A stretch of 12,496 nt of DNA, taken from contig JAIWNK010000111.1 of the NCBI GenBank assembly GCA_020216845.1, forward strand, positions 1 to 12,496, read 5' to 3'. Made by a program: the position numbers and the translations under genes. Of this stretch, positions 6,835 through 12,496 are shown piece after piece (position 1 is the stretch's first letter; every line of letters begins with the position of its first letter). The DNA is from Anaerolinea sp. (GTDB lineage Bacteria; Chloroflexota; Anaerolineae; Anaerolineales; Anaerolineaceae). A model generated the notes under the pieces. That model did not search any database. It saw only the letters and a program-made list of their open reading frames with translations, and had not been told where the DNA came from.

Positions 6835-7320
6835 ATGGATACGGCAACAGCTTTGCAAAAGGCAGAAGAAATTTTGCAGCCCCTGGCGCAAGAATTCAAA
6901 CATCCAGAGGCAGACCGGGTGGATGTGATTTTGGCAGTCGAGAATCTCAAGGCAGCGGTCAAACGCCTGGTGGAAGAGCGCTTGGGCTATCTGGTGGCGA
7001 TTACGGGGCTGGATGTGCCCGCAAAACCGGCCGCAGAAGGCGAAACACCGCAGGGCTCGGTGGATGTGATGTATCACTTTGCAGAAGGCGCGGCGATCAT
7101 TACCTTGCGCGTCAATGTGCCATACGATGCGGCAGTTGTGCCAACGGTATGCGATGTGCTGCCAGCGGCAACATTGTATGAGCGGGAACTGATTGAGATG
7201 TTGGGTGTGACCGTTGAAGGTACGCCGGTGACGGATCATTTGATCCTGCCTGAGGATTGGCCCGATGGTGTCTATCCGCTGCGCAAGTCTTTCACTGGTC
7301 TGAAACCACAAGGAGCGTGA
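6835..7320 (+). CDS. NuoC-like (MbhK-like) hydrogenase subunit
   Basis: This 161-residue soluble protein is related to the 30-kDa subunit of complex I. The family signature near the C-terminus is clear: ERELIEMLGV at 116-125 corresponds to the NuoC pattern ERExxDMFGI, and LILPEDWPDGVYPLRKSF at 136-153 to the W-x-x-PLRK-D/x-Y/F ending. The N-terminal region, with a mixed alpha/beta pattern, is more divergent. It carries no redox cofactor; in relatives it packs against the large subunit and stabilises the peripheral arm. It is a separate gene directly before the NuoD-like gene, unlike HycE, where the two are fused. AGGAGG upstream gives a clean start, and the following gene begins 3 nt after the stop. 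Confidence 0.9.
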   Translation: MDTATALQKAEEILQPLAQEFKHPEADRVDVILAVENLKAAVKRLVEERLGYLVAITGLDVPAKPAAEGETPQGSVDVMYHFAEGAAIITLRVNVPYDAAVVPTVCDVLPAATLYERELIEMLGVTVEGTPVTDHLILPEDWPDGVYPLRKSFTGLKPQGA

Positions 7321-7323
7321 GGA

Positions 7324-8508
7324 ATGGATGCACAACAGATTGGAAAAGGAAAGTTTGTGGTGCCAATTGGGCCGCAGCATCCGGCGCTGAAAGAGCCAGG
7401 GCACTTTGAGTTCACGGTGGATGGCGAGATTGTGACGGGTGCTTCGGTGCGCCTGGGCTATGTTCATCGTGGCATTGAAAAAGGCGCGGAAAACCGCAAT
7501 TACACTCAGGCGATGTATTTGATGGAGCGGGTGTGTGGCATTTGTTCGCACGTTCATGCGACGGCGTTTGCGCTTGGCACTGAGAAATTGGCCGGAATTA
7601 CTGCCCCGCCGCGCGCTCAGGCCATTCGCAGCCTGGTGGGTGAGCTGGAGCGCATTCACAGTCACCTGTTGTGGCTGGGCGTGGCAGCACATGAGGGCGG
7701 TTTTGATACGCTGTTCATGTATTCCTGGCGCGACCGCGAAGTGGTGATGGACTTGCTGGAAGGCTTGACCGGCAACCGCGTCAATTATTCGGTCAATGTC
7801 ATCGGCGGCGTCAAGGTGGATGTGGATGACGCACAGCGCGATGCCATTTTGAAGGGTGTGGACTTTTTGGAGGAACGCACCCATCATTACATTAAGATCA
7901 TTACAACCGATGAAACGCTGTTAGGGCGGACAGTGGGCGTGGGTGTGATGACGAAGGAACAGGCGATTGAGTTGGGCGCCATTGGTCCAACCGGACGTGC
8001 ATCGGGCCTGGAGCGCGATGTGCGGGTGGACGCGCCGTATGCTGGTTATAAGGATTTTCCGGTGCGTTTGGTGACCGACGAGGCTGGTGACTTGCAGGCG
8101 CGCTTTGTGGTGCGCATGAAAGAGCTGTTGGAGAGCTACCGCCTGATCCGCGAGATTTTGGACCATTTGCCAACCGGCGACCTGACCGTGCGGGCGCCGC
8201 GTCGCATTCCGGCGGGTGAGACGGTGAGCCGAGTGGAAGCGCCGCGCGGCGAATTGTTCTACTACATCAAGAGCAATGGCACCGATATGCCCGAACGGGT
8301 CAAAATCCGCACGCCATCGCTGTGCAATTGGGCTTCGGTGATCAATCTGGCGCCAGGCTATAAATTGGCCGATATGCCGATGATCCTTTCGGGCATTGAC
8401 CCGTGCTTCTCGTGCAATGATCGGTTGATCAAAGTCAATGATCGTTCGGTTTCTCAGGTTTGGACCTGGGAAGATTTACGGCAACACGGAATCGAGTATT
8501 ACCGATGA
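7324..8508 (+). CDS. Group 4 [NiFe] hydrogenase catalytic large subunit (NuoD/MbhL-like)
   Basis: This 394-residue protein holds the NiFe active site for H2 production or uptake. The N-terminal nickel motif is RVCGICSHVH, with Cys71 and Cys74, and the C-terminal motif is DPCFSCNDR, with Cys361 and Cys364. All four metal ligands are present, which separates it from complex I NuoD. The IGPQHPAL segment at 15-22 and the Arg in place of the usual His after the second motif are typical of group 4 enzymes. After Arg367 there remain 27 residues, a plausible C-terminal extension to be cut after nickel insertion, fitting the HycI-like protease encoded two genes further on. The GGA-rich sequence before 7324 is the ribosome site, and the stop overlaps the next start (ATGA). 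Subgroup (4d, 4e, 4f or 4g) cannot be fixed by eye; the subunit set argues against formate hydrogenlyase. Confidence 0.96.
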   Translation: MDAQQIGKGKFVVPIGPQHPALKEPGHFEFTVDGEIVTGASVRLGYVHRGIEKGAENRNYTQAMYLMERVCGICSHVHATAFALGTEKLAGITAPPRAQAIRSLVGELERIHSHLLWLGVAAHEGGFDTLFMYSWRDREVVMDLLEGLTGNRVNYSVNVIGGVKVDVDDAQRDAILKGVDFLEERTHHYIKIITTDETLLGRTVGVGVMTKEQAIELGAIGPTGRASGLERDVRVDAPYAGYKDFPVRLVTDEAGDLQARFVVRMKELLESYRLIREILDHLPTGDLTVRAPRRIPAGETVSRVEAPRGELFYYIKSNGTDMPERVKIRTPSLCNWASVINLAPGYKLADMPMILSGIDPCFSCNDRLIKVNDRSVSQVWTWEDLRQHGIEYYR

Positions 8509-9452
8509 ACAATCTGACTCTCCCTGCTCTGGTTTCTCTGTTGTTTTTCCCTGGCGGGTTGTTCTTGTTGGCCGGGGGGTTGGTGTATGAATACATTGAC
8601 CGCAAATTGGTGGCACGCTTTCAGAACCGGATTGGGCCGCGCTGGTTTCAGCCCTTGGCGGATGTGATTAAGCTGTTGGCAAAGGAAGAAATTGTGCCGA
8701 ATGGTGTGCATAAGGGGCTGTTCATCGCTTTGCCGGTGATTGGCCTGGCTTCGACGCTGACCGCTGCGCTGTATGTGCCCATGGTTGGCTTTGCCCCCGC
8801 TTTTTCGTTCCGCGGCGACTTGATCGTGGTGCTCTATTTGCTGAGCGTGATGACGCTGTGCCTTGGCCTGGCCGGGGCGAATACGGCGGATCGCTTCTCA
8901 TTGGTCGGCGCAACCCGCACGTTGACGCAGCTCTTTTCCTATGAGGCGCCGTTCCTGTTGGCGCTGCTTGGCCCGGCCATTGTTGCCCGCACCTGGCAGA
9001 TTGGTGAGATCAACCTGTATGCGCAAAACAATTTGTGGTTTGTGGTCATGCAGCCGATTGGCTTTTTGGTGGCGTTGGTGGGCTTGATGGGCAAGCTTGA
9101 GCTGCCGCCTTTCGATGCTCCAGAAGCTGAAACGGAAATCGTTGCTGGACCATTGACGGAATATAGCGGGCGCGGGCTGGCTTTGTTCCGCATTGGCAAG
9201 AACGTGGAGTTGGTGATTGGCCTGACGTTGGTAGCGGCTTTTTATTTGGGCGGCATTGCCAACCCGCTGGACTTTCTGTGGAAGACGCTGGTGCTGCTGC
9301 TGGTAACAGCTGCGTTGCAGTCGTTGTTTGCCCGTTTGCGCATTGATCAGACGGTGGGTTTGTGGTGGCGGGCCGGTGCGTTGCTGGCGCTGTTGCAATT
9401 GGTGGCCATCATCGTTGGTCAGATGATCCGCCCGCTCATTTTTGGAGGTTGA
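8505..9452 (+). CDS. NuoH-like (MbhM-like) membrane anchor subunit
   Basis: This 315-residue protein with about eight membrane helices joins the peripheral arm to the membrane arm. It has the NuoH signatures EYIDRKLVARFQNRIGP (29-45), QPLADVIKLLAKE (49-61), FSYEAP with Glu147, and PPFDAPEAETE (201-211) with Asp204, Glu207, Glu209 and Glu211, the acidic loop and helix that start the proton path. Residue 32 is Asp where most NuoH proteins have Glu in the ERK motif, a conservative change. I chose ATG 8505, which overlaps the upstream stop as ATGA, over an in-frame ATG at 8460 that would add 15 residues encoded inside the large-subunit gene. No strong ribosome site precedes 8505, so translational coupling is likely. 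Confidence 0.93.
   Translation: MNNLTLPALVSLLFFPGGLFLLAGGLVYEYIDRKLVARFQNRIGPRWFQPLADVIKLLAKEEIVPNGVHKGLFIALPVIGLASTLTAALYVPMVGFAPAFSFRGDLIVVLYLLSVMTLCLGLAGANTADRFSLVGATRTLTQLFSYEAPFLLALLGPAIVARTWQIGEINLYAQNNLWFVVMQPIGFLVALVGLMGKLELPPFDAPEAETEIVAGPLTEYSGRGLALFRIGKNVELVIGLTLVAAFYLGGIANPLDFLWKTLVLLLVTAALQSLFARLRIDQTVGLWWRAGALLALLQLVAIIVGQMIRPLIFGG
9444..9448 (+). promoter_or_regulatory. Ribosome binding site deciding the NuoI-like start
   Basis: GGAGG lies 5 nt before ATG 9454 and inside the last codons of the NuoH-like gene. It supports 9454 over an in-frame TTG at 9442, which overlaps this site itself. Confidence 0.8.
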
Positions 9453-9453
9453 A

Positions 9454-9888
9454 ATGTCCATTGGTGCGATGATAGGCGATATTTTACGCTCGCTGTTCAA
9501 GAAACCAGCGACACAGCGCTATCCATATGAGCGTTATCCAACGCCAGACCGGCTGCGCGGTAAATTGTTTTATGACCCAACCAAATGTACCGGTTGTCAG
9601 TTGTGCATCAAGGATTGTCCATCCGACGCAATTGAACTGATTGTGTTGGATAAGGTCAACAAACGCTTCGTGATGCGTTACAATATAGACCGTTGTACGT
9701 ATTGTGCACAGTGTGTGCAAAATTGCCGCTTTGACTGTTTGAGCATGTCAAATGAGCAGTATGAAATGGCAGCTCTGCAGCGGCAACCATTCGAAGTGTT
9801 CTATGGCCGAGATGAAGATGTCCAATTCTTGTTGGAGCGAGCCACTCGCGAAGATCCTGAAGCACAACCCTGCCAACCCCCAGCCTGA
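9454..9888 (+). CDS. NuoI-like 2x[4Fe-4S] ferredoxin subunit of the hydrogenase
   Basis: This 144-residue polyferredoxin-type subunit links an external electron carrier to the NuoB-like cluster. Two C-x2-C-x2-C-x3-C motifs are visible: Cys45, 48, 51 and 55 (KCTGCQLCIKDCP) and Cys81, 84, 87 and 91 (RCTYCAQCVQNC). The second is followed by Arg instead of the usual Pro, and a ninth cysteine, Cys95, follows closely. The amphipathic N-terminus (about 1-20) would lie on the membrane surface near NuoH. The C-terminus after about residue 110 is acidic and lacks further motifs. With no NADH, formate or CO module nearby, soluble ferredoxin is the likely partner. The last 71 nt overlap the candidate start of the protease gene in another frame. 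Confidence 0.95.
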   Translation: MSIGAMIGDILRSLFKKPATQRYPYERYPTPDRLRGKLFYDPTKCTGCQLCIKDCPSDAIELIVLDKVNKRFVMRYNIDRCTYCAQCVQNCRFDCLSMSNEQYEMAALQRQPFEVFYGRDEDVQFLLERATREDPEAQPCQPPA

Positions 9889-10348
9889 AATTCGGCTGGC
9901 AGTGGTTGGGATTGGCAATGAATTGAACGGAGATGATGCGGCTGGTGTGCTGGTGGTGCGCGCGTTGCGGGCACAGCTGGGCAGCCAGCCGCAGCTTTTG
10001 TTGATTGAGGGGGGCGTGGCACCAGAAGCGTTTACCGGGCCTTTGCGCCGTTTTGCGCCGGATTGGGTCTTGTTGGTGGATGCCGCCGAGATGGGAGAGG
10101 CCGCCGGGCATGTCGCCTGGGTGGATTGGCGTCTGGCCGATGGCTTGAGTGCAACAACGCATACCCTGCCGCCGACGATGTTGGCGCAGTTTTTGATGGC
10201 TGAGTTGGGCTGTCAGGTGGCGCTGATTGGCATTCAACCGCAGGGTCTGGAACTGGATGATGGGGTGAGCGCAACGGTTCAGGAAGCCGTGAATGCGGTG
10301 ACGCTGGAGCTGAAACGCTTGTTGGCACCCTTTGCAGAAGGAGGTTGA
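9818..10348 (+). CDS. hycI: HycI-type [NiFe] hydrogenase maturation endopeptidase
   Basis: This nickel-dependent endopeptidase removes the C-terminal tail of the hydrogenase large subunit once nickel is inserted. Motifs match E. coli HycI closely: GIGNELNGDDAAG at the N-terminus (metal-site Asp), GGVAPE, then VLLVDAAEMG (second metal-site Asp), TTHTLPP (metal-site His), and IGIQPQ followed by an EAVNAV helix. The three nickel-binding positions known from HycI (D16, D62, H90) are all present. Start is uncertain. ATG 9818 gives 176 residues and a 71-nt overlap with the ferredoxin gene; ATG 9812 and ATG 9752 are upstream options; GTG 9902 would avoid overlap but cut into the first beta strand. 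The family normally starts just before the LAVVGIGN strand, so the first 24 residues may be extra. Linkage to a large subunit with a 27-residue tail makes the substrate clear. Confidence 0.9.
   Translation: MSNSCWSEPLAKILKHNPANPQPEIRLAVVGIGNELNGDDAAGVLVVRALRAQLGSQPQLLLIEGGVAPEAFTGPLRRFAPDWVLLVDAAEMGEAAGHVAWVDWRLADGLSATTHTLPPTMLAQFLMAELGCQVALIGIQPQGLELDDGVSATVQEAVNAVTLELKRLLAPFAEGG
10338..10344 (+). promoter_or_regulatory. Ribosome binding site deciding the TTG start of the GT-C-like gene
   Basis: AAGGAGG within the last codons of the protease gene lies 5 nt before TTG 10350, and the protease stop TGA is at 10346-10348. It supports TTG 10350 over an in-frame TTG at 10332 that lies upstream of the site. 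Confidence 0.75.
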
Positions 10349-10349
10349 G

Positions 10350-12329
10350 TTGCAAAAACGGGCGGTGTGGCTGGGTGTGGTGGCGCTGCTTTGGTTGTTT
10401 GCGATGACGGCGTTGTATTATGTCAGTCACAAGCCATTCGATGGAGCGTTTTTGCTGGGGGCGTTGACCTTTTTGTGGCGTCTGATCGTGGTGGGGCTGT
10501 TGGTCTCGCTGGCTGGGGGCTTGGGGGCGCGTCTGCTGCCGCTGGAGGATGTGCAGCCGTTGACGCGCCTTGCGTTGCAAGCTGCGCTTGGATTGGGGTT
10601 GATGGCGCTGTTGGTGTTGGTGATGGGGAGCATTGGCCTGGCGCGGTGGTGGTTGATTGGGTTGATGCTGTTGGGTGGGGTGGTGTTGTTGCGCTGGATG
10701 CGCATTTGGTGGCGCAATTGGCAGGCGTTGGCGCAGGCCTGGCAGCAGAGCGATGGTTTTGGTCGCAGCGTGGCGGTGTTGTGTGCTTTGTTGTTGGCGG
10801 CAACGTTGTTGATGGCTCTGGCGCCGCCACTGGCTTTTGATGCGCTTGTCTCGCATTTGGTATTACCGCAGCTATATTTGCAACAGGGGCGGGTGAGCTA
10901 CCTGGCAGAGATGGTTATGTCGGGCATGCCGCAAAACGCGGAGATGTTGTATACCTGGGCAATGGCGGCAGGTGGTGCACCGGCGGCAGCTGCATTGGGG
11001 TGGGCCTTTGGGGTTTTGGCGCTGGTTGGGGTGTGGGGCTGGGCCTTTGAGCACTTGGGCGCTCGGGCGGCCTGGGCCGGTGTGGCAAGTTTGCTGGCCG
11101 GCTATAGCCTGACGGCGTTGTTGGCTTGGGCGTATGTGGATTGGTTGGCGCTGTTGTTTGGCTGGGGGACGCTGGTTTGGCTGGAGCGCTGGCGGCTGAG
11201 CGGGCAGAAGCGGGCGGTGTGGCTGGCAGGGTTGTTCACAGGTCTGGCGATTGGGGTGAAATATACCTCGGGGATTTTGGCGCTGGTCGGTGTGGGCGTG
11301 TTGGCCTGGCACGCCTGGCGGCGGCGAGAGGCTTTTTTGCCGACGGCCTTGCGCTATGGACTGGCGGTGGTTGCTTTGAGCCTGCCCTGGTTCTTGAAGA
11401 ATTGGCTTAGCACGGGCAATCCGTTGTATCCGTTTCTTTTTCCGGCTGGGGCAATGACGGCCTTGCGCCTGGAGGTGTATCAGAGTGTGCCGCCGTTTGG
11501 CAACTGGCAAGATGTGGTCTTTTTGCCGGTGCGGGCCATGTATTTGGGAATGGAAGGCGCACCCGGGTACATGGTGGCGATGGGGCCGTTGTTGGTTGGT
11601 TTGGCGGCTTTGGCCTGGTTGGGTGCAAAGGCGCGCTCGTTGGAGCAGCAAGTCGGTTTTGAAAACGCACTTGCGCTGACCCTTTTGGGATGGGCTGGTT
11701 GGGCAGTTGGCAATCAGGTTTCGGGAAATTTGATTCAGACCCGCTATTATTTCACGTTGTTTCCGGCGTTTGCGTTTTTGGCGGCATATGGATTTTGGGG
11801 GGCTGGACGCTTGTCCTTGCCGGGGGTGCGCATGGGGCGCATTTTGGCTGCGGTTGTCTTGCTCGCTTTGGGGTTGAACACTTTGGAAGTGACGACGACT
11901 GCCGTTCGGCAGGGGGCTGGGGCGGCGGCGTTAGGGTTGCGTTCACAGACGCAATTTGTGGCCGATGGGTTGGGCTGGTATGAGCCGGCCATGGCTGCGT
12001 TGCACAAACTGCCTGGGGATGGCCGGGTGCTGATGCTGTATGAGCCGCGCAGTTTGTATTGTCTGCCGGTGTGTGAAGGGGACGAGATTTTGGATCAGTG
12101 GAAACGGACGCGCACTGCCTGGCAGGATGATGCTACGGCCATTGTGTCGGATTGGCGTGCGCAGGGGTATGGTTATGTGTTGGTTTACACTGCTGGGGTG
12201 GATTTTTTCCGCACAGCGGAAGATCCGCATCATCCGCCCGAAGACCTTGCCGCGTTGGATGCTTTTTTGGACGGGTTGCGTTTCGTAGAAGATTTTGGCG
12301 GGGTCTATGCTTTGTATGCATTGCCCTGA
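10350..12329 (+). CDS. Polytopic GT-C-like (GT39/PMT_2-type) putative glycosyltransferase
   Basis: This is a 659-residue membrane protein with roughly a dozen helices and a soluble C-terminal domain of about 110 residues. After four N-terminal helices, LAFDALVSHLVLPQLYLQQG carries Asp164 and His169 in the first large outer loop, where GT-C enzymes that use polyprenyl-phosphate sugars keep a catalytic acid. AYVDWLALLFGW and GLAIGVKYTSG fit the PMT_2/ArnT-like membrane core. The C-terminal part has VLMLYEPRSLYC and a DEILDQW segment, a pattern I associate with Chloroflexota proteins of this type. Acceptor and sugar are unknown. Start is TTG 10350, one base after the protease stop, with AAGGAGG 5 nt before it. 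No functional tie to hydrogenase is known; the tight spacing implies co-transcription. Codons are strongly G/T-rich. The alternative is a non-catalytic membrane protein of the same fold. Confidence 0.72.
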   Translation: MQKRAVWLGVVALLWLFAMTALYYVSHKPFDGAFLLGALTFLWRLIVVGLLVSLAGGLGARLLPLEDVQPLTRLALQAALGLGLMALLVLVMGSIGLARWWLIGLMLLGGVVLLRWMRIWWRNWQALAQAWQQSDGFGRSVAVLCALLLAATLLMALAPPLAFDALVSHLVLPQLYLQQGRVSYLAEMVMSGMPQNAEMLYTWAMAAGGAPAAAALGWAFGVLALVGVWGWAFEHLGARAAWAGVASLLAGYSLTALLAWAYVDWLALLFGWGTLVWLERWRLSGQKRAVWLAGLFTGLAIGVKYTSGILALVGVGVLAWHAWRRREAFLPTALRYGLAVVALSLPWFLKNWLSTGNPLYPFLFPAGAMTALRLEVYQSVPPFGNWQDVVFLPVRAMYLGMEGAPGYMVAMGPLLVGLAALAWLGAKARSLEQQVGFENALALTLLGWAGWAVGNQVSGNLIQTRYYFTLFPAFAFLAAYGFWGAGRLSLPGVRMGRILAAVVLLALGLNTLEVTTTAVRQGAGAAALGLRSQTQFVADGLGWYEPAMAALHKLPGDGRVLMLYEPRSLYCLPVCEGDEILDQWKRTRTAWQDDATAIVSDWRAQGYGYVLVYTAGVDFFRTAEDPHHPPEDLAALDAFLDGLRFVEDFGGVYALYALP

Positions 12330-12496
12330 GTGATCCGTATGGCAGGTAGAGCGATGTTGTTAAGTGCGTGTACAACAGAAATTTTGCAAGGACGGTTGAC
12401 GAAACAGCAGTTCTCAATATGGAGGGATAGACCAAGCCTTTGGTGAGGACTGTGCAGAAGGGAACAAGCTAAAACAGCTGATCAGCGTTCTTCCGT
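12330..12496. other. Non-coding right end of the window
   Basis: These 167 nt contain no supported gene, tRNA or recognisable structured RNA, and no clear intrinsic terminator after the GT-C-like gene. GCTGATCAGC at 12477-12486 is a perfect 10-bp palindrome. GGAGGG at 12421-12426 looks like a ribosome site, but no well-placed start codon follows it within the window. Confidence 0.5.
12396..12423 (+). promoter_or_regulatory. Weak candidate promoter for a gene beyond the window
   Basis: TTGACG (12396-12401) and TATGGA (12418-12423) are 16 nt apart. The -35 box is good (5 of 6) and the -10 is poor (4 of 6). It would drive a gene starting to the right of the window. Confidence 0.2.

Noticed and set aside
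6370..7887. 505-codon open frame on the - strand opposite the NuoB/C/D-like genes
   Set aside because: Its translation is His-, Gln- and Arg-rich without family motifs, and it lies fully opposite three well-supported hydrogenase genes. It is explained by the G+T skew of the coding strand.
8460..8504. Earlier ATG for the NuoH-like gene
   Set aside because: It would add 15 polar residues encoded within the large-subunit gene and lacks a ribosome site. The ATGA overlap at 8505 is the usual arrangement.
1846..9888. Respiratory complex I (NADH or F420H2 dehydrogenase)
   Set aside because: The NuoD-like protein has all four nickel-binding cysteines, the NuoB-like protein has the C-x-x-C hydrogenase form, and no NuoE/F/G genes are present.
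6334..10348. Formate hydrogenlyase or CO-linked (Coo) hydrogenase
   Set aside because: There is no FdhF/HycB or CooS/CooF partner, and NuoC and NuoD are separate genes, unlike HycE. The C-terminal extension plus protease argues against the CooH type. The window is limited, so this is rejection on present evidence.
10032..10856. Long - strand open frames opposite the protease and GT-C-like genes
   Set aside because: They are Pro/Gln/His-rich low-complexity translations of the G+T-rich opposite strand, with no motif or start context.
12330..12496. Structured RNA (RNase P, tmRNA, SRP RNA) or tRNA in the right-hand end
   Set aside because: No conserved core sequence of these RNAs and no cloverleaf could be found by eye; only a short palindrome is present.

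Overview
The window is 12.5 kb of dense bacterial coding sequence with every supported gene on the + strand. It holds an ABC1/UbiB-type kinase-like gene, then a ten-gene cluster for a membrane-bound, complex I-related group 4 [NiFe] hydrogenase, then its HycI-type maturation protease, then a large polytopic GT-C-like (GT39/PMT_2-type) membrane protein. Moderately high GC, a G- and T-rich coding strand with heavy use of TTG leucine and GTG valine codons, good Shine-Dalgarno sites and the style of the final glycosyltransferase-like protein suggest a Chloroflexota bacterium (Anaerolineae/Ardenticatenia-like). This is an inference from style; no marker gene here proves it.

Layout. 27-1730: ABC1/UbiB protein with two C-terminal membrane helices. 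1731-1845: intergenic region with a plausible sigma-A promoter (GTGACA-N17-TATAAG), two short palindromes and an imperfect hairpin. 1846-6284: membrane arm, in the order NuoJ/MrpB-like, MrpC/NuoK-like, NuoL-like, MrpD/NuoM-like and NuoA-like. 6285-6333: a 49-nt gap with an 11-bp hairpin just before the next ribosome site. 6334-9888: connecting and catalytic arm, in the order NuoB-like small subunit, NuoC-like, NuoD-like [NiFe] large subunit, NuoH-like and NuoI-like 2x[4Fe-4S] ferredoxin. 9818-10348: HycI-like endopeptidase, overlapping the ferredoxin gene. 10350-12329: GT-C-like membrane protein with a TTG start one base after the protease stop. 12330-12496: no gene seen.

How it works together. 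The large subunit keeps both nickel-binding cysteine pairs (C71/C74 and C361/C364), so this is a hydrogenase and not complex I. The electron path would run from a soluble ferredoxin to the two NuoI clusters, the NuoB cluster and the NiFe site, or in reverse. It is coupled through NuoH, NuoA, NuoJ and NuoK to two antiporter-like ion pumps. No formate dehydrogenase, CO dehydrogenase or NADH module is present, so a ferredoxin-linked energy-converting hydrogenase is the most economical reading. The large subunit carries a 27-residue tail after its second Cys motif, and the linked HycI-like protease is the expected enzyme to remove it.

The unusual part is the composition. The complex has an almost full complex I membrane arm, including a NuoA homologue and two large antiporter subunits, attached to a true NiFe site. 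Several membrane carboxylates that are hallmarks of complex I are missing or moved: in NuoA, His73 and Gly75 stand where E. coli has D79 and E81; in NuoK, Gln38 and Val75 stand where E. coli has E36 and E72. The MrpD/NuoM-like subunit has Glu264 where a Lys is usual.
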